Source of the DNA: Cantharellus purpuraceus
Lineage: Eukaryota > Basidiomycota > Agaricomycetes > Cantharellales > Hydnaceae
Direction: 5' to 3'
Length of the DNA stretch: 64,000 nucleotides
Assembly (NCBI GenBank): GCA_025174535.1
Contig: JALBUN010000005.1
Location: 868,001 to 932,000, forward strand
This document shows, piece after piece, positions 51,835-63,015 of the stretch. A model generated the notes under the pieces. The model was not told the origin of the DNA, ran no database searches, and saw only the letters and a program-made list of their open reading frames with translations. Numbering within the stretch: position 1 is the stretch's first letter; each line of letters starts with the position of its first letter. Made by a program: the position numbers and the translations under genes.

Positions 51835-51931
51835 CCCAGTCACTCAAATAAGTGAGCAACTAGTAGACTAACTTAGTTAGTCTACAAAGATAGAAGAAAG
51901 AAGTCATCATAATGATGACTTGCAGTAGAGT

Positions 51932-52214
51932 TGTCAGGGTTCATATGACTCAGTTTCTATTTTTAGTCCCTTTCTTATCACCCCTATCAGCACAGCCTGT
52001 TAGAGTGCACTCTCCTATCTCTCCCCTATTGTTCCCCTATCTTGGTTCCTCTATTCCTTGCATCATCTAGTATAAAGAACTTGCCTGGTGCAGCATGGTT
52101 TCCTCAGCTTGATCTCTGAGGATATCCGCTGTACCAGCTGGCATTATCTCTTATCGGCTCTCACTTATTGAGTATCTTGTTGTTGTGGCCTTGTCATTCA
52201 GCGTAGCCTTCACA
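51932..52214 (+). repeat. Solo LTR of the chromovirus family, with target duplication
   Basis: 283 bp with the same ends as the chromovirus LTRs (TGTCAGGG...TTCACA), the TATA box and the CTGTACCAGCTGG block. The 5-bp flanks AGAGT (51927-51931) and AGAGT (52215-52219) are identical, a target-site duplication. It lacks the 59-bp segment seen in the 5' LTR. Confidence 0.9.
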
Positions 52215-53543
52215 AGAGTGAGCCATGCTGGCAGCATGCAGGACATTATAAATGATGAATGGCAGCACATAGCCAGCAGCAGAAGCTCCCATGAAGGGGA
52301 GCTAGACCCTAGAGAAATTGTAGAGACTTCTTGTAAGGAGGACTCTAGGAGAGAGTCATCATGGTTGCGAGACCGCACAGATGATCACACAATAGATCGT
52401 CTGTTGAACAGGAACCCCTCATTGAGTGGTCCTCTGATTAGAGAAGAAAGGAGGAGACAGTAATTAACTGCATCCAACATTCCTAAAGGAAAGGAACATG
52501 CTCAATACATAAGCACAAGTAGAAGTAGCAATACTTCTACTAGGGAATCAGGCAGCATGGAGCAGCATAAAACCCACAGGTCAATCATGAGATAGACCAA
52601 ACAACTCATGCATAATCAACATGAGATGAAGAGCATTAGTGAAGCTAGTGCTCAGGCAGCCAAGATGGCTGCCAAAGCAGGGCATGCTGCCACTACTATG
52701 GGGCAGCAAATTGCAGAGCTAGGAACAATGTTAAAATCACTCCAAGAGAACTCTGAGCGATGCAAGTTGCATCGCCAAAGATCAGATTCTCAATGAGAAT
52801 CTGAATCTGGAGAGTCTGGATCTCCCTGGGGTGAGAGAGTCCAACCAAATGATCAGTTGGACAGAGGAAATGAGATTCCCCCAATGGAGGGAGGGAATCA
52901 GAGACCCAGTAATCCCTGTAAGGCAAGAATTACTGACCCAGATTGAGGAAACTCCTCAATCTATGGCAAAGGAGCTCAATCAAGAGATCAAGCTATGGAA
53001 ACAATGAGAAGTTGAGGCTTCTCGTAAACACAGATTAGCCCTTGAACAGAAGGCTAAACATGCAGAGTGGGAGCTTGGCCAGCTGTTTAGAGAGCAGTGG
53101 CCCCAGCAAGAGCTCAATGTGGCTGTCAACGTAAACCGACAGTTGCAACATGCACTGAACAGTTATCAGCATATACGAGCAGCAGGCCTTTCAGGAGACA
53201 CCTGCCATGAGCAACAAGGCACCAATGGGTACCTCAAGAAGAGGTTCCCCATAACAGGGAACAATCAGCACCATTGACCCTAGAAGGTCAAGGCATCCAG
53301 GATCAATTGGATACAATTGATCCTATTGATGGCATTACTCGCATGGTGTGAGTAGCCATAGTTGATAATAGAGATACAGACCCAGAGAAGTCTGTACCTG
53401 CCAAGGCAGTGTTGGTTCGCTTATGGAATAGATCCTATAAGCCTGTGTGCAACAGTCCTAGCAAACAGACAGTGTTTAACACAGTCATTCAGCATGCCAA
53501 AGAATTGTCAGGCCGAGGGGTAGTACTGGGTAATCGGTAAGTG
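52215..53543 (+). pseudogene. Remnant of a retroelement protein-coding region
   Basis: The plus strand has consecutive coding-like frames broken by stops: 52230-52463 (ends REERRRQ-stop), 52608-52796 (Ala-rich KAGHAATTMGQQIAE), and 53340-53543 (AIVDNRDTDPEKSVPAKAVL...GVVLGNR-stop). It is low in CpG. A gag-like origin is plausible because of the charged, coiled-coil-like composition, but I see no zinc knuckle and no certain family. Confidence 0.4.
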
Positions 53544-53569
53544 TAATAGTACACTGTGTCTGGTGAGGG

Positions 53570-54240
53570 TGATTAAAAGGGGCACTGTTGAGATGAGTTA
53601 TAGTGCTCTGTTGTTGGAAGATGAGGGTGAGCAAGAGGGATGGTCAAGAGGGATGGTCAAGATGGTAGATCGTGCTCTGTGACTGGAAGATGATGGGGAG
53701 CACGGTTTGTGAGGTACACAAAAGCTGGTTTCAGGAGATATGACCTCTTGGTGAGGGAGGGAAATCTGATTGTCGAACCAAGGTGTTTTACCTCAGTGTA
53801 GAGCTGATGGATTAGGATGTAGAGTGTAGAGTGTAGACTTAGAGCATGGACGTTGACTTTAGAGCATTGGCTGAAAACTTGTTGATTGATCCCAAAGGTG
53901 AAAACTAGTGCCCTTTTATATACAAATCCCCAGGGCACAATGACATGATATGAGGAGCAAATGATGTGATATGATGCAAGAAATGCTGATCAAGCCAGCT
54001 GACAAAGCATGTGAAGTCAAACTACTAATGGGGAAATCATGGAGAAATGAAGCAACAGATAGGGGTAATCTTTGTAAGAATAGGAGGTGATGAGTAATAA
54101 AAGAACCAAAAATAGAACAAGGATGAGTAAATTGTGTATGAATGAATTAAAAGATGAAACAGGGGTGAGTCATATAAAAGAGCAATAGAACAATACCATC
54201 TTCCCTATGGCTCCAAAGGTAAGTTGACCCTGAGTCACAT
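53570..54240 (-). repeat. Probable LTR or 3' region of a second chromovirus family
   Basis: On the minus strand this follows the second ORF3 copy, as an LTR follows ORF3 in the intact element, and holds a strong TATA box (complement of 53911-53922). Exact ends are not resolved. At the left end there is a local duplication: phrases such as GAGGGATGGTCAA and GTGCTCTGT...GGAAGATGA occur twice within 53600-53690. Confidence 0.4.
53911..53922 (-). promoter_or_regulatory. TATA box in probable LTR
   Basis: Reads GTATATAAAAGG on the minus strand, inside the probable LTR region. Assigned from sequence only. Confidence 0.4.
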
Positions 54241-54251
54241 AAGGACTTCAG

Positions 54252-54686
54252 TCAGCTACCACAACAAATACTCCTTATTGTCTTAGTGATCCATCTCCAT
54301 ATGGTATCCCGTTCCAAGGGTATTTGGTCCCTTTGCCTGACACGATGTAACCTGAGTTGGATTGAAGTGGGAGGATAGGTCGGTGATGGCAACTGAAACT
54401 CTACCTCACATTCGACTCTTCTATCCGTGTTACAATATAGAGGTGAAATGCCAAGGAATGTATATGGCTCAATGGAATCATGAAAGAATATAGGATCGCC
54501 AATGGCATAAGAGAGACATGGTGGGGATCTTGGACGTTGAAAGAGTTTTGGAAGTATTTTGGCACATGGAGGTGGCTTTACATGCCTGTGGAGCTTGGCA
54601 TATTTTTGATAGTCCTCTGTGTCCATAGACCAGTGTGACATATTATTAGAAGAGATGTTGGAGAGAGGAATAGAATTGGAAGCCAT
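54252..54686 (-). CDS. Second copy of the ORF3 accessory protein
   Basis: 144-aa intact frame, starting MASNSIPLSNISS and ending RSICCGS-stop. It aligns along its length with the ORF at 49490-49927: WSMDTEDY near the N-terminus, PPP, then RPRSPPCLSYAIGDPIF and EPYTFLG, then SPTYPPTSIQL. The two are clearly homologous but strongly diverged, so they come from different element families. A TATA-like TTTTAAATAG lies about 120 bp upstream. Function unknown. The pol that should precede it has been lost or separated by the fragment at 54805-55482. Confidence 0.55.
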   Translation of the reverse strand: MASNSIPLSNISSNNMSHWSMDTEDYQKYAKLHRHVKPPPCAKILPKLFQRPRSPPCLSYAIGDPIFFHDSIEPYTFLGISPLYCNTDRRVECEVEFQLPSPTYPPTSIQLRLHRVRQRDQIPLERDTIWRWITKTIRSICCGS

Positions 54687-54804
54687 GTGAATGATGATGA
54701 AAGGATCAGTGTGAATAGAAGGCTGATAATGATCAATGGTGATGAAACGCGAGTGACAATTGATGGCTAGAAATAGAGACTGAGGTGGAAAGGGAGTTGC
54801 GGTG

Positions 54805-55482
54805 CTATTTAAAAGCTTGATACAAAAGACACTGGCGGAGTTTGACTGTCAAAGTGGTTTGATATACATCCTCAATGTGTCCTGGCTCATCAGCGGGCTG
54901 GTTAAAAGCTGCTCCAGAGGCAATGCATTTAGCAAACTCCTCTAAAATAGCAGCACAATCAGGGGTGATGCCTCCCAATTGCCCAAACCAGAGCACAAGC
55001 TCTAGTTCAGTATGTTCTTTGGGGGAGTGATTCCCCCAATCATACACTCCAGTGACTGAAGCATGAAAGGTGTCACCAAGAGTTGGTGAGAACTTTTGGC
55101 CACTGGTCAAGAATTCCCAGTGGCCAGGATTCTGGAACATAGTCCAGAGGTTCTTCTTGAATGCAGAAGAACCCTTCTTAGGAGTGGCCTTTTTCAGCCA
55201 CATCCATATGCCCACATCAGACAAGTTCATAGTGCCATCCGACTCCTGTCGGATGGCCAGGGGGACCCCATTAGGGTTTACTTGCCACCCCTGTATGAGG
55301 GCAAGTGTGTCTACTGGTGTGGTTGGTAGAGTGACGATAAGACTCATGTTATCAGTGCAAGTCAGCAGAGCCATTCTCTTGATTACTCTGCACATTGGTA
55401 TAGTCTGTTCTGTGAACAGCATGGCCAATGCCTTTTTATGGAACAATACGGACTCCCAACGTCCATAGAACTTGAAATTCAA
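54805..55482 (-). CDS. Unknown TE-associated protein, copy with intact frame
   Basis: 225-aa frame, MNFKFYGRWESVLFHKKALAM... through MNLSDVGIWMWLKKATPKKG, NLWTMFQNPGHWEFLTSGQ and GGITPDCAAILEEFAKC to a divergent end QCLLYQAFK-stop. It is the longer relative of the broken copy at 43265-43914 and matches it from MNLS to AAFNQP. It lies between decayed pol and ORF3 copy 2, all on the minus strand. I recognise no domain; whether this is a captured host gene or an element protein is open. The start codon is the first ATG and may be truncated. Confidence 0.45.
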   Translation of the reverse strand: MNFKFYGRWESVLFHKKALAMLFTEQTIPMCRVIKRMALLTCTDNMSLIVTLPTTPVDTLALIQGWQVNPNGVPLAIRQESDGTMNLSDVGIWMWLKKATPKKGSSAFKKNLWTMFQNPGHWEFLTSGQKFSPTLGDTFHASVTGVYDWGNHSPKEHTELELVLWFGQLGGITPDCAAILEEFAKCIASGAAFNQPADEPGHIEDVYQTTLTVKLRQCLLYQAFK

Positions 55483-55820
55483 GTTCTTTATTGCTTATCT
55501 ATTGATGAGTGATGATTTCATTGATGAGCCACTCTTGCTTGTCATCATTCCCAAAGTCATAAAATGACTTTGCTTCCTGTTTCAGGAATCTCATCTTATC
55601 ATTCAACACATACAGTTGAATGAGACTGACATGGAATGTAGGCATAATGCACCTACTAGTCAGTTCTGGTGGCAGTTCCAGTGTCACCATCAAAGCTTTA
55701 TTATAGGCTTTGATTACTTTATAGGGCCTGATAAACTTGGGCACTAGTTTGCTGGTTCTACCTTAGGTAGAGTCAAATTCTTCATTGAGAGGTAGACTTT
55801 GTCACCTCTCTGGAAGGTTG

Positions 55821-56558
55821 TGTTATTTGGAAAACCAGACTTCTGGGGAGAAAAGGAGAGGGGGGAACAGAGGGGATAGGAGGGATAGGAGCATATAGGA
55901 GGCTCAGGAGCTCGGGAGGAAATAGGGAGACGAGGGGAAACAACTGAGAGGGGAAAGGAGGAGCCCCTGTAAGCTCCACAATGATCTGAACATTCACCCT
56001 AATTTTTCTTTTGATTTATTTCGTCATTTTTTCCCTATTTGACATCACCCCCCATTTTGTTTTTATCATAAATCACTTTCCCTTGATTCACATGACATGG
56101 AACTTTTATCACGGGTCATTAGCATGCATATCTTGTATAAAACATGCCTATCTAGATATGCAATGGACTAGAGAATTTCCTCTCACTTGTTTCTGTTGTC
56201 TGTGTCTGAACTATTTGTTTCTGGAATAACTCCAGAAAAAACTCGAATTTCGTCAAACATTTGCACAATCTTCTATAGTATTGCAACATCTATTCTAATC
56301 CCAGTTTGCGAAGCCTCAGCTCCACTGGTTGATGTTTTATTAAGCATTTACTCTCATTTGAGTCATCTGCTCCTGATCCCTGCTCAAATTGTCAATATCT
56401 AGACGAAGACTACACCAAATCCCATCAAACCTTGTACGAGGATACTCCCAAGATATATCTTCAATTCTACTATGCATACACCCAGTTCCCATAACTCCCT
56501 CTGTCTCTATTCGAAATCTACTCTACACACCCCCCCAACAAGGTGAAATTTTTCAACA
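55821..56558 (+). repeat. Nested solo LTR (family D), copy 1
   Basis: 738 bp, TGTTATTTGG...TTTTTCAACA, flanked by identical GGTTG (55816-55820 and 56559-56563). It interrupts the integrase C-terminal part. It contains a TATA-like GTATAAAACATG and shares about 700 bp with copy 2. Orientation is taken from the TATA box. Confidence 0.9.
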
Positions 56559-57001
56559 GGTTGAACCTTCCTGACATTTCTTATTGGCATGAAACGTCTG
56601 AACAACATGACTTTCTATGATCGCATTGTGCACCACTAGCAGGTTTGTTTGAGCCTGCTGTGTGAATTGTTTGACACCCTTGAACTTGGTGTCATTGTTC
56701 ATGGGCATGTCTATTCTAGGCATATACCTGTAGTTAAGCTCAAATGGAGTAACCCCATCGTTGAGCTTATGTTGGAGTTTAGTGTGAGCTCCACCATTGG
56801 ACATTTATGTGCCCAATCTTTCTGATCACTTCATACAACTGTACAAAGTATTTGGCCAATGGAATGATTCACTCGTTCCGTTGCTCCATCCATTTGTGGA
56901 TGGAACACTGTGGCTATGAGGAGTTTCACTCCCATTACCTGCTGTAGTTCATGCCAAAAGATAGATATGAATTTTGAATCTCGATCAGACATGATCAAGT
57001 C

Positions 57002-57713
57002 TGTTGATTATGGGGAAATAAGGGGCTAGGAGAGAGGGGGAACAGGAGCACATAGGAGGCTCAGGAGGTTGAGGGGGAGGTAGGAAAGTGAAGGGAAATG
57101 GTTAGGAGGGAAGAGGAGAAGCACCTGTAAGCTCCACACCCATCAAATTATTCTCTTATATTTCTTTTATATTTTATTTCGTCATTTTCCCCTATTGGCT
57201 CTACCCCCCATTTCATTTTTATCACAGGTTTCTTTCCCAAGATTCACATGATTCAGGACTTTTATCATATGCTCCTAGGAACCATATCTTGTATAAAACA
57301 TGCATAGCTAGATATGAAATGGACCAGAGAATTTTCTCTCACTTGTTTTTGTTGTCAGTGTCTGAACTATTTGTTTCTGGAATAACTCCAGAACAAACTC
57401 GACTTTCATCAAACCCTTGCATGTTCTTCTAGAGTATTGCAGCATCTATTTTAATGCCAGTTTGCGAAGCCTCAGCTCCACTGGTTGATTTTCTATTAAG
57501 CATTTACTCACATTCGAGTTATCTGCTCCTGATCCCTGCTCAAACTGTCAATATCTAGATGAGGACCACATCGAATCTCGTAAAAATTTGTACGAAGATA
57601 CTCCCAAGATATATCTTCAATTCAATTATGCATACACCCAGTTCCCATCACTCCCTCTGCCACTATTCAAAATCTACTCTCCACCCCCCCCCAGCAAGGT
57701 GAAATTTTCAACA
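57002..57713 (+). repeat. Nested solo LTR (family D), copy 2
   Basis: 712 bp, TGTTGATTATGG...ATTTTCAACA, flanked by identical AAGTC (56997-57001 and 57714-57718). It splits the integrase core between the first and second catalytic Asp. Confidence 0.9.
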
Positions 57714-60400
57714 AAGTCTGGTACACCATGAAGGCATACAACTTCTTTAAGGAATAGCCATGCTACTCCTTTTGCTGTTACATGTGTATCTGTAGGTATT
57801 ATATGTACCTGTGATGTGAAGCAATCTATGACTACCAGTAGGTAGTCATAGTCATTCAATTTTGGTAATGGACCCATAAAGTCCATATCTATCGATTGCC
57901 AAGGCCATTCCGGTACTGGCAAGCCATGAAGAAGCCCTGTGGGTTTCTTCAGACTGTCTTTATTCATTTGGCATTTTGTGCATAAAGTGCAGAATGATTC
58001 AACATCAGTGGCCATGCCTGGCCACCAGTACAACTGTCAAATGTAATTCATGGCCTTTAGTTGACCAAAATGGCCAACTACTTGGTGCACATGGTTGATT
58101 ATTATCTCAACCAGCCTCCTCCCCTTCAAGAACGCTGAGCAGGGTATACAGACAACATTGTGTCTGTATATATTTTTGGTCCATATTAGACCATCACACA
58201 TGCTCTTTAGGTGCTTCCAGCACCTTAGAAAGGACAGTATCCTTTCTATATGCACCTCATACAATCTGCACGAGGCTGATCCCATGCTCAACATGGGATT
58301 GCAATGGTGTTCTGTCATCATCTGATGACATCACTCCAACGTCCTCTATTTCTTTAGAGGACTTAGAATCATTGTTCAATGATTCTGTTTGAAAATTGAG
58401 CACTTCAGCTTCCAGCACTCTGTTCTCTTTTTTTTCAAGCAGTCACCACCTTCAGGTGACTGCTGCTGTCCTGATCTCAACAAACCATTCCATAGGGAGC
58501 AGTTCTCCTTCAGGGTCAAGACATACATCTGCACTCACATAGATGTGGCTCTCTGTTGGGGAGTCATCAGCATAGTAGCACAACAGACAGTCCACTACTT
58601 TGTTCTCTACCCCATCTACATGCAGGGTAGTAAAGTTGAAATGGGATAGGAACTCCCACCACCTAATCTATCTAGGAGACAGATTCTTTTAGGTCTTGAA
58701 GTATTCAATACCCTTGTGGTCAGTTACTAGGATGAGCTTTTGTCCTAGTAGCTTATCTTCCCATTTCGTTAGGGCTCCAAGCATGGCTATAGTCTCATGC
58801 TTGTGAGTCTTATAGTGCTGTTGTGCAGCACTAAATTTCTTGGATAGTGAATCTGGCAGGCCAACAGGTCTGCCAAAACTTGTCCTTGTCCATAGATGGC
58901 TCTGACTCCAGTCTTGGAGCCATCAGTAATAACCCAAATAGTATCAGGGTTATTGACATTGATGGGCTTCAATATTGGAGCCCTACACACTAGGAGCTTG
59001 ATGCTTTCGAAGCATTTCTCCAGCAGTGGTGTCCATGAGAATGGATGATTATTACAAGCACGACCTGATAAGGGGTTGTGTATGCAGTTATGTCTGGCAT
59101 ATAGTGCACCAGATACTGCACTAGTCCAAGGAAATGTTGGACTTCGTGGTACAACCTAGGTCATCCCCACTCTCATATTTGCTGCATTTTATCAGCGTCT
59201 GCATGCACACCTTGGTCATCTCTTAGGTGACCAAGGCAATCCATACTCATTGAGTATAGATTGATCTTATCCTTGCTCAGGAAGTGCTTTCCTGAGTTTG
59301 GTGAACACCATCTCTAGGTGGTGTTCATGCTCTCACATAGTATGAGAGTACACAAATATGTCATCCAGATATACATGGATGAATCTTCTGATATATTCTT
59401 GGAAGATGGTGGTCATGAGCTGCTGAAATGTCAAGGGGGCATTACAGTCCCCTTGCTGCATGACTTGGCTGATGAATGTCCCCAAGATGGTCGCAAATGC
59501 CGTCTTGGGTATATCTGTCAGCCTGACGCATATCTGTTCATACACCTCAGACATATTGAGTTTAGATCAATATGTACAGCAGGCAACATTGTGTCTGATG
59601 TTGTCCTGATCAGGGAAGGGCATTACATCCTTCACCGTATTGTCATTCTGTTTGCACAAGTCAAACACAGTGTGGAGCTTCCCATTTTTCTTGGGAATGC
59701 ATAGCATTGGTATAGCCTGTCAGGCTGTAACTGATACCCACCACTTAGCAGTGGTGTATCACAGAACTTTCTCTGAGAGTTCTGCTCAGTAGTGTTCTGG
59801 GCACTTAGGCAAGCAATAATGTATTTGCTTGTCAGGATCCACGAGATTAATCTCATGGTTAACTTCCCTAAATGGGGGAAGTTCTAAGGGTATGCTGCCG
59901 AATAGGTCAGTGTACTTTTCTTTCCATTGATCCCTCAACTGAGGGATCTGACCAGCCATGTAAGCAGTTGATCCTTCATGAGATGAAGCTATTTGCCTTG
60001 TGCTCTTATTTGGATCCCCCATTGGGGGGTCCTTTACTGAGTCTAGTCCTTCTTTTGGGAAGGACTGCATTGTGGGTAGCTCATGTTTAGAGTTACCCCC
60101 TTGGCATCATTTATTCATGCCAATACTCCTTCTTCATATTGGGTTTATACCCCATGATGGGGTATGAAGAGCATCAGCATTCTGCTCTTCATTGGTGGGG
60201 ACTTCTTCAGTTCCCATCATGATTTGGCCTGGGCCATTGAAGTCCATGCATATTCCTAGCTTTCATAGGAATGGGGTACTGAGTATTACATTGTAATACT
60301 CAATGTTGGTGACATTGAAATATTCTTCAATGTCCCAACTACCATTAATCAAAGAAAGTGCAACTGGTAGGAGGGATTAGACGAGGAAAGGCATGCAGCC

Positions 60401-61023
60401 GGTAAGGATCTTATTTGACCATGAGTTTAGTTTGGATAGAAACAAAGAACGCTCACTAAACCATTGATTTGAGGACCGGTGTAGCATATGTCATGTTGGG
60501 TACTAGGGACATGAATTAAGCCCGTAGTTTGGAAAAACATATGAGGGAAAAATGGACAAACCAGTGTTGTACAGCAAAGGGTGCCTTCAGACTGTGCTTG
60601 GTGTCGCCGCTGACCTGCTCCCGACTGTGACATGGGATGTGTCACAATCCAATGGCGCGCGATCACGCCGCACACGCAGACGTCCTGCACCCAGCCTCGA
60701 GTTTCCCACGCCCTCCCCGCCCTACGCGTGCGTTGCTGTCAATCCGGCGCGACCCGTGAGTGACACAGTAGATGCCAACACTTTCAAATCATCCATGGAA
60801 TCCCGAGACCACACAACACAGGCTGCTTAAAAAGAGATATATATATAGTACGAGAGCGCTTTAAAAATGAAATCACCCACATACCCATCCGCTGCTAAAC
60901 GTGAAAGTGTAATGGCTCTAGGCAGCATTGAATACTTGCAGCATTATTTTACGAAAACAAGTATTGCTGCTCGGAAGAAGTTTGTAACTTGTATGCTTTT
61001 CGTGGCTTGGATCTCACGTCCCA
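60401..61023. other. Edge of the transposon zone; one GC-rich ORF of doubtful status
   Basis: Base composition changes near 60600 to CpG-rich. A plus-strand frame, 60552-60830 (MDKPVLYSKGCLQTVLG... ending DHTTQAA-stop), is Pro/Arg-rich and could be a first exon of the gene remnant that follows, but I see no proof. Confidence 0.3.
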
Positions 61024-61802
61024 GATGGTAGTCCGCTTAAGCCTAACAGCAATCTCGTTCCGGAGATTGGACCAGGTCTCATTCAAACAGATACGGATAC
61101 ACCTCACGATGCCAACTTTGTTCTCCCGCCATCGCCGATGGTCCCACCCCCATTGCGTCCTGCGTTCCCGCCGTTTGTCAAGACATACCAAACCGATCCC
61201 GAGCTACTCAAGCCCGGTGTTATTGAAGATCTCGCAGTGCAACATGCATGGGGTCTTGGTCGATCAGATCAGCAGCACGACAAACTTCGCGACCCAAAGT
61301 TGCTCGGTGGCGATTCACGTAATTCGACCATGGGAACATTTGACGTGCTCTCCGTCCTCAAAACCACGACACGCACCGTTCGTTCTGTCAGGAATTATCT
61401 TGTCTCGCTTCCAGATGATTTTGCTACGCGTTTAGGCCGCACACGCTCTCCCCACAAGCCGCACTTGTGAGAAAAGTGTCACAGCCTGATTCTGTCAATG
61501 ATCCTCTTACCCTCATACAATGCTCCGCTCTGGATGTTCTAACCGTTTTGAGAAATCTCGAGGAGGCAGCAAGGATGCCTCTCTCGGATGACGTCTATGA
61601 CGTTCAGAGCGACGGCAGATCTTCGACCCGGGCACAAACTCCGAGTGGAACTGAGCGAGTTGCCTCGCCTTTCACGACTACATCGGGAGATGACGACAAT
61701 GATAGCACAGCGTCTTTTTCGTTTTTGACCGCTACATGCTTCCTCGTTCTGTACTTCTGTTACTGCTGTCTTTGCCTCTCGCCGATTACTACGTATTCCT
61801 AA
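61024..61802 (+). pseudogene. Frameshifted fragment of a conserved-looking fungal protein
   Basis: The frame (open from about 60987) gives PSPMVPPPLRPAFPPFVKTY, GVIEDLAVQHAWGLGR, and a compact block STMGTFDVLSVLKTTTRTVR. After SLPDDF the reading continues only in another phase, RPHTLSPQAALVRKVSQPDS, then DPLTLIQCSALDVLTVLRNL. A single-base indel around 61419-61430 explains the switch; no GT-AG intron of usable size fits. The downstream tail ends in a hydrophobic stretch (FLVLYFCYCCLCL) that may be read-through into intron or a membrane anchor. The protein is unknown to me. Confidence 0.5.
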
Positions 61803-62212
61803 CATCAGTCCAATCGACCGCCATCAAATGAGCGCGATGACAGGCACCTGCTAGCTTCCGTTTTGCAAGGCAGCTCGAGGTTTATATAACGAGACCGACA
61901 TGGTGGGACTGCACAAGAGAAAAGACTATAATAAGAAGAACAGTAAGGCCAATCCATAACTAGTGAAGCGATTAGAGAGGGAGGTGTGATAAGAGGTAAT
62001 AATACGACTATTAAAGAAAAAGGAGACGGTCTACACCTCTTTGTGTAGGATGCTTCGAAATCGTGAGAAGATTCCAGAGTTACCAGAGCATGGGATTCTC
62101 TGACCAATTTTCAGGTGTGGCCCATGTTAGAACTCCGCTAAATTCATCAGCATACTTCTTAGACGGCACCGCTTGATGTGTACATATTTGACGTCTATTT
62201 TTGAAGAAGAGA
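61803..62212. other. Intergenic, nothing recognised
   Basis: No gene or repeat supported in this stretch. Confidence 0.35.
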
Positions 62213-62295
62213 TGTGACGAACGGGAATCGATCTCGCGACCTCTAGGCACTAGCCGCAAGCGACTAGCCGGCACTTTCCACTGCGCCATTGTCTC
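62213..62295 (-). tRNA. tRNA-like sequence with pol III A and B boxes (possibly degenerate)
   Basis: The minus strand has a perfect A-box form (TGGCGCAGTGG) and B-box form (GATCGATTC) 55 nt apart, against 44 in an ordinary tRNA. D-arm (GCGC/GTGC) and T-arm (GCGAG/CCCGT, one mismatch) can pair; the acceptor stem pairs at about 5 of 7 positions. The anticodon region folds instead into an 8-bp hairpin with a CTTG loop, so no anticodon can be read safely. There may be a short intron, or this is a tRNA pseudogene or SINE head. No T-run terminator follows closely. Confidence 0.35.
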
Positions 62296-63015
62296 TATAC
62301 TGTTTTTCCTGTCAGTTGCAGCCTTAAGGGCTCGCACTTGCTCGTCGGCGAGTAGCATAACCCTCCTCAAAAATATTTGGGAGCTACTGACTTGTGATAC
62401 ACTATGAAAAGCCCTCACCTTGAATTGTCGCTGTTTTGAAAAACAAAAACTTAACAAAACTTCCCTACTCCCTGTTAATTAATTAGAGCTTAGAGACTGC
62501 TTTAATAGTTGAGACGTCATGTCCATCACACCCTACAGACTGATCATACGTGGTACCGTCTTCGAGCTGACTACAACGACCAACGATCAATTACTACTAG
62601 TAGGTCCAAGATCTTAGCAGGAAACACACCATAGCCATTAGGATCAAGCTCTGAAAGACAAGTGGACAGTCCACATGACTTTCCTTGAGTCATTTTGCTG
62701 GAGTTGCGGTGCTGTGGGGCCCTGGAATGGACAATGGACTTGTCGTGTATGGGAACCAATCACTGTTGATTTTCAAGGTTAGCTGACAGGATTTCCGAAT
62801 TGGTTGCACTGTAGCACAGTCAGTCACATATCAGGATCGAAATTAATAGAGTCGCTCCGATACCAACGGAGTGCCAGACTCGCTACAGGTGACTGTTAAA
62901 CTGGTCAAAGGATTTAGTGACAGATTGGTACTGACTCACACTTATGCAGCGGTTATGTACCTGGGCCCATGCTTTGATATCGCAATTGTGTTGATATGTG
63001 GGAATTGTTTTTGTA
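62296..63015. other. Intergenic, nothing recognised
   Basis: No coding frame with recognisable features before the TyrRS-like pseudogene. Confidence 0.35.

Larger units (their letters stand above)
55499..60400 (-). pseudogene. Decayed Ty3/gypsy pol with two nested LTR insertions
   Basis: Minus-strand pieces follow the pol order: end of a protease region near 60360-60190 (STPFL, DFNGPGQI-like after frame repair by eye), the linker LFGSIPLELPPFREVNHEI (near 59900), reverse transcriptase with YLDDIFVYSH (near 59350), RNase H (VITDGSKTGVRAIYGQGQ, near 58900), integrase zinc-finger part (58321-58037), integrase core (YWWPGMATDVESFC, DFMGPLPKLNDYDYLLVVIDC; then SDRDSKFISIFW and TERVNHSIGQ after the first insertion), PFELNYRYMPR (near 56720), and the C-terminal FIRPYKVIKAYN and FHVSLIQLYV (55744-55499). 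Many stops and shifts break it. LTRs at 57002 and 55821 interrupt the integrase region. Confidence 0.8.

Noticed and set aside
55821..57713. The two 700-bp repeats as the 5' and 3' LTRs of one element
   Set aside because: Each has its own different target duplication (GGTTG, AAGTC) and the sequence between them is integrase of the host element, so they are separate solo LTRs.
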